From Isoetes taiwanensis (Eukaryota > Streptophyta > Lycopodiopsida > Isoetales > Isoetaceae): DNA of 64,000 nt. The translations under genes and the position numbers were made by a program. The stretch covers positions 31,611,645 to 31,675,644 of the forward strand of contig JAJEKV010000002.1 of NCBI GenBank assembly GCA_021234155.1. The letters are read 5' to 3'. The notes under the pieces are model-generated. The model was not told where the DNA came from, searched no databases, and saw only the letters and a list, made by a program, of their open reading frames with translations. Shown one piece after another: positions 1-11,553 of this stretch (position 1 is its first letter; each line of letters begins with the position of its first letter).

Positions 1-30
1 CCATTGAGTCTGAGAAATTGTTCAGATGAG

Positions 31-365
31 CAATTTGATCCGAGCTGTTCACCAAGCAGGATAATGGGATCTCGATTGGGGCTTTTCTTGAATCTAGTGA
101 TTGGCAATCGATTGTTTAGAATAGTACAAATAACTAAATTCGATAATTACTGCTGTAGGAGCAGCACAGTCACAACAATTTGATCCGGCCAGTTAACCAA
201 GCAGGGTCATGGGATCTCGATTGGGGCTTTTATTGAATCTAACGACTGGCAATTGATTGTTTAGAATGGTACAAATAACCAATTTCAATAATTACTGCTG
301 TAGGAGCAGTACAGTCACAACAATTTGATCCAGCCAGTTAACCAAGCAGGGTATGAGGATCTCGA
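31..365. repeat. 145-bp tandem repeat, about 2.3 copies
   Basis: The phrase CAATTTGATCC followed by an accaagcagg-type block recurs at 31, 176 and 321, giving a constant 145-bp period. Copies differ by scattered substitutions. No coding potential is seen. The left end may extend beyond the window. Confidence 0.85.
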
Positions 366-1029
366 TGGGGAGTAGCTATATTTCTGAATCCGATCCAAGA
401 AACTCCAAGAAAGAGGGAAAAGAAGAAAGGTTCGACAGTTTAGGATCAATGGGCGAGATTTAGTGCTAAAATAAAATTTAAAAATTCAGTTACACCCCGT
501 TAATTAGCACTATTATTTAGGGCTAAACAATGGCGTCATTTATGCCACCGTAGCATGCGAGGACCCATATGTGGATGGACCCTTTCTGAATGCTTATTTT
601 GCATAAATAGATTAGAAAGTGACATTGATTAAGATGCCAGATCTGCTTCTTTTTGCAAGTATATGTATTCTTTGTATATATCCACCTTTTAGTCGGGATT
701 GCACTTGTCTTTGGACCACTTAAAAGGGAGCCTCTAATACATGATAGGCATCCACTATTACCTTAAGAATATAAATAAAGATGATACAAGGGAGAGAAAA
801 GAAAATAAGATCGAAAGGGAAGATCAGCCCATATATTTGTTTGTTACAGGATGTCAGGCCGAGCTCAATGGTTCTCTCGATGGAATGTGCAGGAGCACAG
901 GTCTAAACTGAAGAACATCACCATCATTTGAGGCAGTACCTTGATGCTTGCATCCTCAGCAAGCTTTGGGATGCAGGTGCAGTGGAACAAATCAAGACAG
1001 GACACTACCAATAGCAGATCAATTCCCTG
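366..1029. other. AT-rich noncoding stretch, nothing recognised
   Basis: I see no supported gene, RNA or repeat here. The region is AT-rich with stops in all frames. Confidence 0.5.
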
Positions 1030-1552
1030 GTCACACGAGGCCCACAGCACTACATGTGTGCACATTTGCCCATGAAGTACATACTGATAGCTTCAATTCG
1101 CACAGGTACGCATCGTCTGCGTATTGAGATACGCAGAAAACGAGGACATGCATTGTATGTATTACCAACTGGGAGTCATTGAGGATGGATGCCATGCTCT
1201 TCTGAATTGTCTGGCATTCGACCATATCGAGGCACGCTATGCTAAGTTGGCCCTCCAACCAATCGCTCCATGTGCTATTAGACACAGCCTCAGTGCGGTT
1301 ACTTGGATCATATCTTCAGGAGGTCATGGATATATGCACTCAACTATGCCCTCAAGCATGGCATTAAAATGTATCCTAGTGTATCATTGTACAGTTTATC
1401 AGCATGCTTATTACTGCCAAGGTTTTTCCCTCGAAAACCCTTGGGCAGGGGTTTCTTTAATCCTGACAGTATGTTGTTCTCTTTGATTGGGTCCTATAGG
1501 CCTATTGGTCTCCTTGGATGATAAAAAGCCATTTAATTCAATTCAATTCAGT
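1030..1552 (+). pseudogene. LINE (non-LTR retrotransposon) 3'-end relic with simple-repeat tail
   Basis: Translated in pieces, the plus strand shows the C-terminal zinc-binding end of plant LINE reverse transcriptases: an IRTGTHRLRIEI-type stretch near 1090-1125, then EDGCHALLNCLAF (1182-1222), matching the family pattern E-D-x-x-H-x-L-x-x-C-x-x-F/Y. The two pieces are in different frames, so the coding sequence is broken. Downstream, the ATAAAAAG motif and an (ATTCA)n tail at 1533-1551 fit the tails left by plant LINEs. Family assignment rests on motif memory. It is not a functional gene. Confidence 0.5.
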
Positions 1553-2936
1553 TCTTCTATTTTTTGATGTGTGCCAAGCCTTAAAGAATAACATGCTTGC
1601 CAATCTATGCAATTCAATTATTCATCCCATAATTGCATCAACTTGCTCTAAGTTCATACAAGCTCTTGCAATACTTGATAGCATTTTGGCAAGACCTATG
1701 CGTGCAATATAACATCGATAAAAATCTAGCAATGCAAATAAAATGTGTAAATGAATCACTATCTTCATGATACAATATTATATAGTTTACATACTTGTAA
1801 GTATATAATATTGTATTATTATACTAAATGTTATGGACTAGATAGGTAAAAATGACAAGCAAGTTGCCTTTCCTATGATTTGATGAATTTTCATTTGCAA
1901 TGTTAGGGCCAGATTCCACATGTAGGAGTGGCAGTTTGTTGTAAAAGCTCAATTTCCGTTCTCGATTTTGAGCGCATAACTCTAGTGATTCGACTAAGTG
2001 GCACTGAAGTTATCAAATTTTTTGTATCGTAGATCTATGGCGATGATGGGGATGTTGTGAAAATCCCGTAGCAACTAATTAACCATTTTGAAAAGGTCAG
2101 GAGATATACCTTGTCATTTAAATCAAGAGCTTGGAAGTTGTTAACCATTTTGAGAAGGTCAAGAGATATCCCCTGTCATTTAAATCAAGAGCTTGGAAGT
2201 TCAGTGGCAGTGTTCCAAAGTGTTTCACATCTTCGTTCGTTCTGGATGTTGCTTCTTGATGAAAAGGAAATAGAGAATACCTCGACCCTTTCCCGCACAG
2301 TTTCAAAGTGAGCATTTTGGCAATTGCCAACACCACTTAGTGGATTCAAAGCAGAGGGGCCAGTTAGGACGTGCCATCGTAAAATTGGGTTTGGGCAAAC
2401 TAGCAAGGACTCGACTCTGGCCCTTAAAAACTTTATTTACCCATTTTTATGGGCAAAGCAACCAAAGAGTTAACGCCGGGAATGGAGAGATTTGTTGCCT
2501 TTCATTTCCAATATTAAAAAAAATTATTTACCCATTTTTACGGGCAAAACAACCAAAACAAGCGAAAGAATGGAAAGGCTTTGAATCGAACAGAAGAGCT
2601 ATACATATAGTTTTTCAATTGATGTTTGATAATGCGGCAGTCCACTTTGTACACTTCAAAATAATTTCAGCTTATTCCACATGCATACCCTTCCATATGT
2701 ATATCCTTGTTTATACACCTCTGTGGTGCTCAACAAAACTTTGAAGACACGCGCTGTACAGTGACCCAGCAAGGCACATACCATGCACTTCCAAAAGCTA
2801 CTCGTACAACTATCATCTGATTGGGCTCGTATGACATCTTATTAACACTTCCTGGTTTATAATCTCCGGCAAAAAAGAATTATCCAGTAGTGGAAAAAGG
2901 TATTCTTAGAAGAGACATCAATCTTTAGAACATGGT
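1553..2936. other. AT-rich intergenic DNA with two short duplications
   Basis: No gene is supported. A 62-bp unit is tandemly duplicated at 2079-2201. A second duplicated phrase (TTTACCCATTTTTA followed by GGGCAAA) occurs near 2434 and 2526. The segment adjoins the 3' end of the ethylene receptor on the minus strand and should hold its 3' UTR and polyadenylation signals. Confidence 0.5.
2079..2201. repeat. 62-bp tandem duplication
   Basis: TTAACCATTTTGA followed by an AAGGTCA-type block and ending CAAGAGCTTGGAAGTT occurs at 2079 and again at 2141, with few differences. It lies in intergenic DNA downstream of the receptor gene. Confidence 0.85.
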
Positions 2937-5662
2937 TCATCTAGTCTGCGTGATGAGGCCTCCTCTTTGTACAATACCTGTAAGTAAATTCTGCATCTTT
3001 TCCAATGACACTGGCTTATATCCTAACACTGCAACCCCCAACTCCTGGCATCTTTTTTGTACTGAAGGATCTGCATTAGGAAGGAAGGCCACAATTGATG
3101 GCCTTTCATGTGGAGCAAATTTCTCCCTTATCCAAACAAGGACATCAAATCCGTCCATGTCAGATAGGCACACGTCAATCAGTATAACCTTGAACCTGAG
3201 CCGAACTTGAAACAACAACTGTAGACACTCTCTACCAGTGCTTGCGTCCGTGACATCACAACCCAGTCGCATTAAGAGACCTTTCATTACCATCCTGTTC
3301 ACGCTGCAATAAACAAAAACAATTATTCATAAGAGGTAGGACATACTAGCTGCATGCCAATTATGCCAATTATGCATCATACCTGTGCCCATCCACAAGC
3401 AAAACTTTGAGCCCAGTGAAATCTGTCTGAACACCACTTGCTTGGATCGATGGAATAAGTTGACGTTCCATTTCATTGAAGCACCCAAGCTTAACCACAA
3501 AAGTCACTGTCGTCCCCTTACCAGGGCCTTCACTTTCAATCCAGATGTCCCCTCCCATCAAACTCACAAACCTGCAATATTATTATTATTATACCATATA
3601 AGCAACTGCGAGAAAGCACAAAACTCATAGCCAGACGTAAATTACTTACTTCTTACAAATTGCTAATGATAACCCAGTGCCACCATACTGCTTCCTAGAT
3701 GCTGAATTAGCTTGCACAAACTTGTTAAATAACTTTGGAATTTCCTGTGAGCTCAACCCTATGCCTGTGTCTTTCACCTAGTAAAATAGATTAACATGGT
3801 GAATATGACAGTCAACAAGAAGAGCAATAAAAAATGTGTACGCATTACAAAAAATTAAGATGGTGAGCATATGATACACAAGCAGAACAACAACAAATGT
3901 GCTTGTCAACTTTTTATACCTCCACTCGAAGAGGGATGTATTGCTCCCCGAATATATGCTGTAGATGAAGAGCAGGACTTGACTCATCTAGCTTATCTAT
4001 ACTGACAATTACAGTTATATTGCCTTCTTTAGTGAACTTTATAGCATTGCCAACTATATTAAGAACTGTTTGCATAAGCCGCTTCTGATCACCAATAGCA
4101 TATTCGGGTATATCTGATGATAAATTCATATGAAGAGACAGTTTTTTCATCAATGCTACTGGTCTCACCAGTTTAAGCACCTGCACAATTTATAAAAGGA
4201 CAGGTATTTAGAAAGTTGGAACAGGTAAATGTTCTTTCAATACAGCTCCCAGATTTAGAAATACTACAAGAGCTAAAATTAATTAATACCTCTTGAAACA
4301 TCCAAGGAACATTGAATGGGAGATTACTAAGCTGAAACGTCCCATCTTCCAACCTTGAAATATCCAACACATCTGCAATAAGTGTAGACAATAGCTTGCT
4401 GTTTTTCACAATTGTCTCCACCATCGACCTTTGTTCAGCACTCAATTCGCTACCCTGCAGTAACATTGATGATGAAATAATTGCATCCATTGGTGTCTTC
4501 ATTTCATGGTTCATGACTGCAAAGAAATCATTGCGTGCATGAATAGCAGTCTCTGCCTCATGCCTAGCAAGGCTTAACGCCCTGTTTTGCTCCAATAGCT
4601 GGTTTCTATCCCTCGTGGACTGTTCTAGCACAGCTGCATGAGAGAGAGCAACAGCAACCTAAAATATGCAATAAGTCATTATTCGGTGACCTGTAGAATA
4701 TTCCTAACATGAAGAAAATAGCATAGTATGGACAGGATGCTCACCTGCTCAGATACATTCTCTACAAGTTCCATTTCATGTTTCCGCCATTTCCGTGCAC
4801 TATCTGAAGGCAATGCCAGAACCATAAGTGCATACAGTTTTTTCGCAGGCTCTGGCCAGTCCCCAATCTCAAAATCAGTAAGGTGTAAAAGAGGAACACG
4901 AACGCCAAGCACATCACCAGTGCTAAGCCTTCCAGATGACGGCCTAAGCATAGCCATAGCCACTGGACTGGTAGAAGGGATACTTCTTGCTCGGTTGCTG
5001 CTGAAAACCTGTTGCAGACTTGGATGATGAATTGGCACTGTCGCCTTAACCCTATGCATTTTCGTTTGTCTAAATGAATGCTCCAACGTCAACTCCATAC
5101 CATTCTTAGCTGGCATCCAGACAGTACACTCTTCCAAAGCTAAAGCTTTACCCAGCTCAACCAATGTTGTTTTCAAAATTGTATTCTTATCTAAGGTACT
5201 TCGGATTTCCTGAGTAAGCATTCTCACATAGCGTCCAGTTTCCTCCTGGTTTCGTATAATGCCCATTTCCCTGTCAAGTTCATCTGCCTTGTTTCGTAAA
5301 AAATGCTCTCTGGTCTTTACGCTTAGCAAGTCTGGTATGACATGAACAAGCGTAAGAGCTGTTGCGCACGACACCAGTGCTGTAAGCAACTTTGCAACTG
5401 TCATGACAATAGCCACTGTTCTAGCATGGACACCAAATGTCCACAGGTTAATAAAATGGGTAGTTCCACAAAGAACAATAAATGCCCCAAAGAGAACCAG
5501 CACCCATCTATATGGGAACACTGCCGATTTCTTAACAAAATAAACAAGCTCGCATGGTATGGAGAAATATGCTAATGCAATTAGGAAGTCTGCAAAGTAC
5601 TGGTATTTCATTTGCATATCGTCCGCTGCCCATAATGGCTCCACACAATTACAGTTATCCAT
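2937..5662 (-). CDS. ETR1-like: Ethylene receptor, ETR1-like (subfamily I), six coding exons, 743 aa
   Basis: Exons, read on the minus strand: 5662-4745, 4658-4290, 4180-3920, 3777-3650, 3571-3383 and 3303-2937. All join in frame across GT-AG introns to give 743 residues, near the 738 of Arabidopsis ETR1. The N-terminus carries Cys4/Cys6 (disulfide dimer), three membrane helices with Asp25, Tyr32, Cys65 and His69 (copper and ethylene site), then a GAF domain. The histidine kinase has His357 in VMNHEMKTP, the N box IVGNAIKF and the G1 box KDTGIG. The receiver has Asp665 in LIDVCLSD and Lys718 in YKPVS. Two oddities: the G2 box reads GTGLSL instead of GxGLGL, and the receiver acidic pocket reads VDGH with only one acid. 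By homology it is an ER-membrane negative regulator of ethylene signalling acting through CTR1. The ATG has good context (GCCATGG). Confidence 0.97.
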
Positions 5663-6387
5663 GGCTTCAGACTATTTGCGTGGAAAATATAACAGTCAAC
5701 GATTTAACCTGATGAATTTCAATAATTCAGCCACCATACCTTCAAGCTTGAAAACAAAATTTACAATCAACTAAACATACTGTAACAAGAACTTCCAAAA
5801 AGAATACAAGATATGACCACTACACAAACCTCTGTTGCAGCAAGAGTCTAGTAGATTAGCCTGTTTTTTAACCTGAAATGCACCATACCTACGAATCCAA
5901 CATGAAACAAGCTCCTAGATAGAAAAGATCCAACTTTCTAAACATGCTATAAACAGATTAAGAATACGACCATTACATGGTGAAAAAGCACATTTTCTTG
6001 ATAGATTCGGGCACAGAAAGCTACCAGAAGCCTAATAACACAAATAAAACACAAACATTCCTACATACCTCAAGTCAACCCATGCCTCTGCTTGCCAAGC
6101 CGGCAAGCGAAAAAACACTGCTAAAATAGTTCCGACCACTTCTGCCCCTCCAAGTCAACCACAACACTTGAATCAGAAGCCCATATTTTGCTGTCAAGAA
6201 TCCAGGCATGGCTATAGCTCATATGCCAAAAATTAATGAAGAGCCGCGCATAATCTAACAGAAGCATGAGGATAGACAAAGTATAAGGGGTTTATTCTGT
6301 TGCATTTGGACGCCGTAGCAGAAGAGGAAAGGGTATCAAAGACGAGGCTTCGGCATAGCCACAAACTCATAATTCCAAGCATTTATG
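5663..6387 (-). other. Upstream region / 5' UTR of the ethylene receptor
   Basis: Non-coding AT-rich DNA upstream of the receptor ATG. Arabidopsis ETR1 has an intron in its 5' leader; one may be present here too, but I could not place its sites with confidence. Confidence 0.4.
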
Positions 6388-6431
6388 ACGTGGACACCAC
6401 GTGGCAAAAGTGTCACGTGAAACGCCGACGT
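6388..6431. promoter_or_regulatory. Cluster of four ACGT cores including two perfect G-boxes (CACGTG)
   Basis: ACGT cores start at 6388 (tgACGTgg), 6399 (cCACGTGg), 6415 (tCACGTGa) and 6428 (gACGTGtc). CACGTG and ACGTGTC are the classic plant binding sites for bZIP (ABF/ABRE) and bHLH (PIF/MYC) factors. They lie about 730-770 bp upstream of the ethylene receptor ATG on the minus strand. Four sites in 44 bp is far denser than expected in this AT-rich background. That they regulate the receptor is inference from position. Confidence 0.6.
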
Positions 6432-8869
6432 GTCCACGGCCAAGAGAACAAAATGGAGAAAGCATTACATCCTTAAAAAATACGACCGAATTCGATGTTT
6501 TTGCAAACAAGTAGCCCCACTTGTCAACATGCAATATAGGAAAATTAGATGTCTTGCCTTTTAAAATAATCCAACCATATAGTAGATGGGGACGTTATTA
6601 TCCTAGGAGGCTTGGAAATATCCACCCAAAAGGTTAAAGTGTAAGATATTTATCGTAAGTGGGCTCCCCAACTTGCAAACCCACTAGTTTGTTTAACTCC
6701 ATGTAATGTAATTCACATTGCTACTACGTGATTTTATGGGATTATCCAAAACAAGCTTCAACAAACAACTTGGGCATAATCATGTTATTCGAAGTTCAAG
6801 TTGCGCAGTATTCAAGTTCAACTTGTAGACAGCCATGACTGGTTGGCCAACCATTATTCTCAACATGAGCATGACCGTCCTAACATGAACCATAAAATAT
6901 TCTATTCATTGCCTTGCATTTGGACATGCACTATCGATATCAATACCAGTGTATTTGTATATGGAATCCAATATATGCTTGAAGGGCTATGATTCCCACA
7001 TAACAACCAACATACAAACACCATTAACATCAATTCATAAAGACACTAACGATTGGAAATAATTAATCCCACTCCCAACCCCTTGTTGTTCTGGTGCATA
7101 TTCATGTGAAGGCATCAACCAGTTGGCTCGGACCATTGGATGGGAATTTAGAGTGATCCAAAGCATCGGAGGGCACAATTCGTGGAAGTACACAAACAGT
7201 ATATGATGTCGGTGCATACAGTTTCTTGCAATGGTTGGACTATCATACATGTGCATGTATTTAAGCGATCGCCTATCGATAGATGTCTTCGCACGACTAA
7301 GCACCAAAACAACAGGAGATTTGGGGGGATTTAATTATTTACAATTGTTAGTGTCTATATTAGTTCATGTTAATGGTGTTTGTATGTTTATTGTCATATT
7401 TATAAAAGTTTGGGCCCTGAAAAGGCAGCCCTTGTAAAACTATAGATAATTGTTAAGTGGTCATGTTTCTTGTGGTTTGCTAGTTGTATGGTCTAATGTG
7501 TAGTTAAACATTAAATTGTTTGGCAAATAAAGGCATTTGGACAATGAATTGTGTATGCAAGATTTGAGGCTTCATTATTATATACAAGAAATTTATCGCG
7601 GCCTTTATCGCGGCCTTCTCTTCATCAACTCACTCGTGCAAGGAGATTTGTGTAACTTTGGAATGGTGCAAAAGATGTTCTTAACGCCTTCTCCCTCTTT
7701 TCGTTCCACATCTTGGAAAGAATCTCTTGTTCCAGAATGATCAAATCCTTAATAGGACGTATATTATCATGATCTGTATTCCTAAAAGAGTAATCTCCCT
7801 ACCATTCACATAATTTTAAGAGCTTTGACTAAAATTCTCTATAAATAATATCCCTACCATTCATATAATTTTAAGAGCTTTGACTAAAATTCTCTATACG
7901 TTTGTCTACAATCAAGGCGAACCCGATATTGTAACTCATGCCCATGGTCTATGGCAAAGGTTTAGATCTATGTTACAAACAAGGCTTTCTTTGTATATGC
8001 CATATAAAGCTTCTTAGCTTTTTGAAAATAATTTTTTTGCAATGGTACTGTTGGCTAAGAAACATTGTGCATTGAACATGCAATCAAGCCAAGCCTGAAG
8101 GATTTAGATAAAAAAACAGTATGTTATTCTCAACGACTGCAAATACTCCTATTCGTAGTAGTGGATCTAGATGAATATGTGGTTTAAGTCATGCCATTCT
8201 CCAACGAACAACCCCTTAATGAGACATCGCCTTGTCGTTGTATACAAATGGAAACCTAAGGAATACAGGCATCCTGTTCATGTATATATTCGTTGACCTA
8301 GCTTTTTTTAAGGTAATATAGAGAGACACGAACTGAACCTCTGCCCCATATTTCATAAGATGTCATCTTTCTAATTTTTACATCTATATTTGTTGATTTG
8401 TTCTTCTGTTCTTTTCCTTCTCTTCTCTTTTATACGATGATGACTCCTTATTTGGATATTAATGACTACCTATGGCAGAGGAACATGTAAAATAGAAGGC
8501 TCAGGTTCAGGTTGAGGACCCTTCGAAAGATTTTTAGGACAGTGTAGCAACTTTTAGTAAAAGGTTGCTAAGACTGTGTTCCTGCAACGGCTTTCTCCAA
8601 ATGTTGGAGCTCCTGTGATCGCCTCTGCGCTAGGCTAGTTTGGTGCAATTGTAAATGTGGAAGGTCTTAATGATGTGTGCTATCATTGCACGAGCAAATT
8701 ATGGAGTATCCAAAGCATGCATATGGACCTAACATTGTCCAATTAATGGACCACTAAATGTCTACAGCTGATCCAGTTGCATTAGATTACAATATGGATT
8801 GCTAGAGATATCGGGCAGAATAAGTTACAATTGTCAATTTTAGCATTGCTTCAAGCTCAAGAGGCATCT
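6432..8869. other. Intergenic AT-rich DNA, no gene recognised
   Basis: Only short open frames without recognisable domains occur. A short direct repeat (CCCTACCATTCA followed by TATAATTTTAAGAGC-type text) appears near 7798 and 7852. A dispersed motif also seen at 10272 and 58819 lies inverted at about 7580-7602. Confidence 0.5.
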
Positions 8870-9152
8870 TGATGAGTAATTTAGCAATGCCTAGAACCTT
8901 GTGCAGCTAAGAAGATAAACCATAGAGCTAAAGTGTTGCAACACTGGTGAGATGAAGTAACGGAGACAAAGCAATGATAGTCATCGTCAATCAGCCCCTC
9001 ATGGTTGCATGCAACCATAATACTACTAAAAGTAAGCAAATTAGGCATCATGTCAAAGAGATGCACTTTTTTGTAGAATTGTAGTGCTTCAATGCCATGT
9101 CGATGCTGGAAATATGCACTGATGATCATGTTCCATGTTAAAACCTCAAAAG
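8870..9152 (-). pseudogene. Pentatricopeptide-repeat (PPR) protein fragment
   Basis: The minus strand reads TWNMIISAYFQHRHG, then EALQFYKKVH, MMPNLLTFSSIMVACNHEGL and DDDYHCF. This follows the 35-residue PPR pattern of plant organelle RNA-binding proteins: W-N-x-M-I, G-x-x-x-E-A-L, P-x-x-x-T-F, A-C-x-H-x-G-L-x-D. The following repeat (HFSSMVYLL) is in another frame. No upstream repeats are visible. It is a short relic of a PLS-type PPR gene, not a working gene. PPR proteins edit or process organelle RNAs. Confidence 0.7.
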
Positions 9153-9420
9153 AGGTCCAGTCTGGCTAACATGAACCCCTTGGGTTCCCCACTACTTGAG
9201 TACCTTGAACTCCCCATGCCAAATTTGCGTTGATCCCTCGGATCCATACTGCAACACAGTTCCCAATCATTTCCAGAATGATTCTACATGATGTCCCTTC
9301 TTTGGGATCTATGATCTCTTATATAGGATACCAACTCTAGTGGCATGCCACCATGCAATGCATGCGTGCATTAAAGCCACCTGTCCTTTAAACCTATAAT
9401 CCTTATCTTTAATGGTCTTA
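9153..9420. other. Noncoding, possible LTR-retroelement debris
   Basis: This stretch and the one after the tandem repeat (9534-9700, with TTCGTCCTCGAGG) have the texture of retroelement LTR or leader debris, but no termini, primer site or coding motif can be shown. Confidence 0.2.
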
Positions 9421-9533
9421 TATGACCTTAGGGCCTAACATATGTATGTAATATACCTATATGACCTAGGACCTAACATATGTACATAACATACCTATAT
9501 GACCTTGGGCCTAACATATGTACGTAACATACC
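9421..9533. repeat. Three tandem copies of a 38-39-bp unit
   Basis: The unit TATGACCT followed by CCTAACATATGTA and a taacatacc-type block starts at 9421, 9460 and 9498. The copies differ by a few bases. No function is evident. Confidence 0.8.
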
Positions 9534-11553
9534 TCTCCCCTTCAAATCCTTCGTCCTCGAGGATTATGGAAGTATGTGTATTTTGAAACCCATTCCTGTG
9601 TCACTCGGTGACTATGGTTTCACCATCTAGTCCCTTCGGAAACTCGTTCCCTAGATCACCTCGTGATCATGGTTTCGTCTTCTAGGGTAGAGGTTATTCT
9701 GTCATTCTGTCTGATATGATAATAAGATAGTAGGATGACAATCTCAGTATTCATGTATTTTCGATAGTTGCCAAAATGTCTTAGCGCCCAGCAGTGGACA
9801 CGAAGATAATTGCATCATTGTGTCCCCTTCAGAATCAATTCTTTTGAAGCGAAACACCACGTAGTCTATTATACAAGAACATGAAGGCTCTTTCACTAAG
9901 AAGCTCTGGTATTCCTCCTGCGGCACGCACTTTGTTAGTCTCGAAGTTGCTAATTTGAGGAATTTAAGCCCATGCAAGCGGAGAAAGAATTGAATTGCAA
10001 GCTCAACAGGGCCTTCATTCGGACATCTAAATCATCTCCAGGGTAAAGTGCAGAGCCAGAATCCATCTTTGTAGTGCAATCATTACTTAGTTTGATCTCA
10101 AAAAATGTGATTTCGAAGAAAAATTTGTAACTTATTCACCTTGGTAGAATAGCAGAGATGTTGCACGTTAGGCCATTTGTTATGGGCAACAGTCCCACAT
10201 GTTATTGAATTATCTACCATATGATCCGAATAAGGTTATGAGTGTATACAAAAGGTTGGGAGAGAGAAACGTGGCCGCCGCGATAAGTTTCTTGTATATG
10301 TAAGTGAGGATGCACATAGTTTTATACTTCACACCAAGTAACACGAAGGAGAAGAAGGGAAGAAGAGCATTTTTTACATCCACTTGAGACCAAATACACA
10401 CCTTACATTTGCCAATATGCTCCGGCCCTTGAGACCCATTCATATAAGTCTAGGTGGCAGGAGAAAGAATCTAATTTAACACCTTGATTACTTTGCTACA
10501 TATTGTTTTGTAAATCTACTTTTAAATGTTCGAAGGAGCAAGCCCATAAACATTCCTGATGCGAATCTCTAATTCTTTACTTTGAGGTAACTGACCTCAT
10601 ATTGACTCTATTAATCCTTCCATGGCCTCCACTGGTTCTAAGTCAGATGAGAATTTTGTTGCATGTATACTTCACTCTCCCATATGGCCTCGAGAAGTGA
10701 TTGATCTCGCCACAAGATCATGTCTATGCAATATTCTTATTGCACAGCCTCCGAATGGGAGTGTCAAGAATCGCCTCAGGAGTTACTTCAGAGCTAAGGG
10801 CTAGGAATATCGTCACTATCTGTGGACAATTGAGTTGACTTATGTGGAATAAAGTGCACTCCTAATCTATTCACAAGTTCTAACTCGACTCATATGCTGT
10901 CTTCATTGACCCTTCTTGTGTCCAGCATATCAGGACATCTTTGACTAATGGTCTTTAAGATTCTTACCTTGCCACTGGTATCACATTACCCAATTGGAAC
11001 CTTGTGTCTATTGTTCCCTCAAGAATCTAGATTCTTTATGATGCATTTACCAACTCTTTGGACTAAAGTGGAAGCCCAGCTTCTACCTTAGTTCACGCTT
11101 AGTGCAACTAAGTGCCTGATACTAGCCAGGCGAATTCGCAAACTAATGCGAATTCAAATCCTTGATCCTAAATCTAAGAATACCATACTATAGAAGACCA
11201 CGCTTGTTTATGATCATAATCAATACAGTGGTAATACCCATAGACCCCCCCACGAGGCTAATTAGAAGCAAGCTTCCAACAACTGTACCACCTTAACCCA
11301 CCCTCTGATATTTCATCAGAGATCTTATTGCAACATCAACCCCAGATTAACTCTTGCATTTCTGGAGACCCTGCTCCATAAATAGACAATGCACCAATTA
11401 TGGCTAATCATGAATATTTTCTATCACAACTCCCAAAGTTGACTCTCTTACTCCAAGCATTATCAAGAATCCATTGTTAAGCACTAGTCCCTCTAGTGTC
11501 AACTGGCAAGCCAAAGGGGTGGATCCTCATATATACTACTTTGATAATGCCGA
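9534..11553. other. Unassigned DNA with a possible broken coding relic on the minus strand
   Basis: On the minus strand an ATG-led frame beginning MDSGSALYPGDDLDVRMKAL (about 10063 down to 9950) runs into a second open frame (9977-9744, including KCVPQEEYQSFLVKEPSCS) after a frame change. I do not recognise either and the relic call is tentative. A dispersed motif GGCCGCCG-GATAA lies at 10272. The rest shows nothing definite. Confidence 0.25.
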
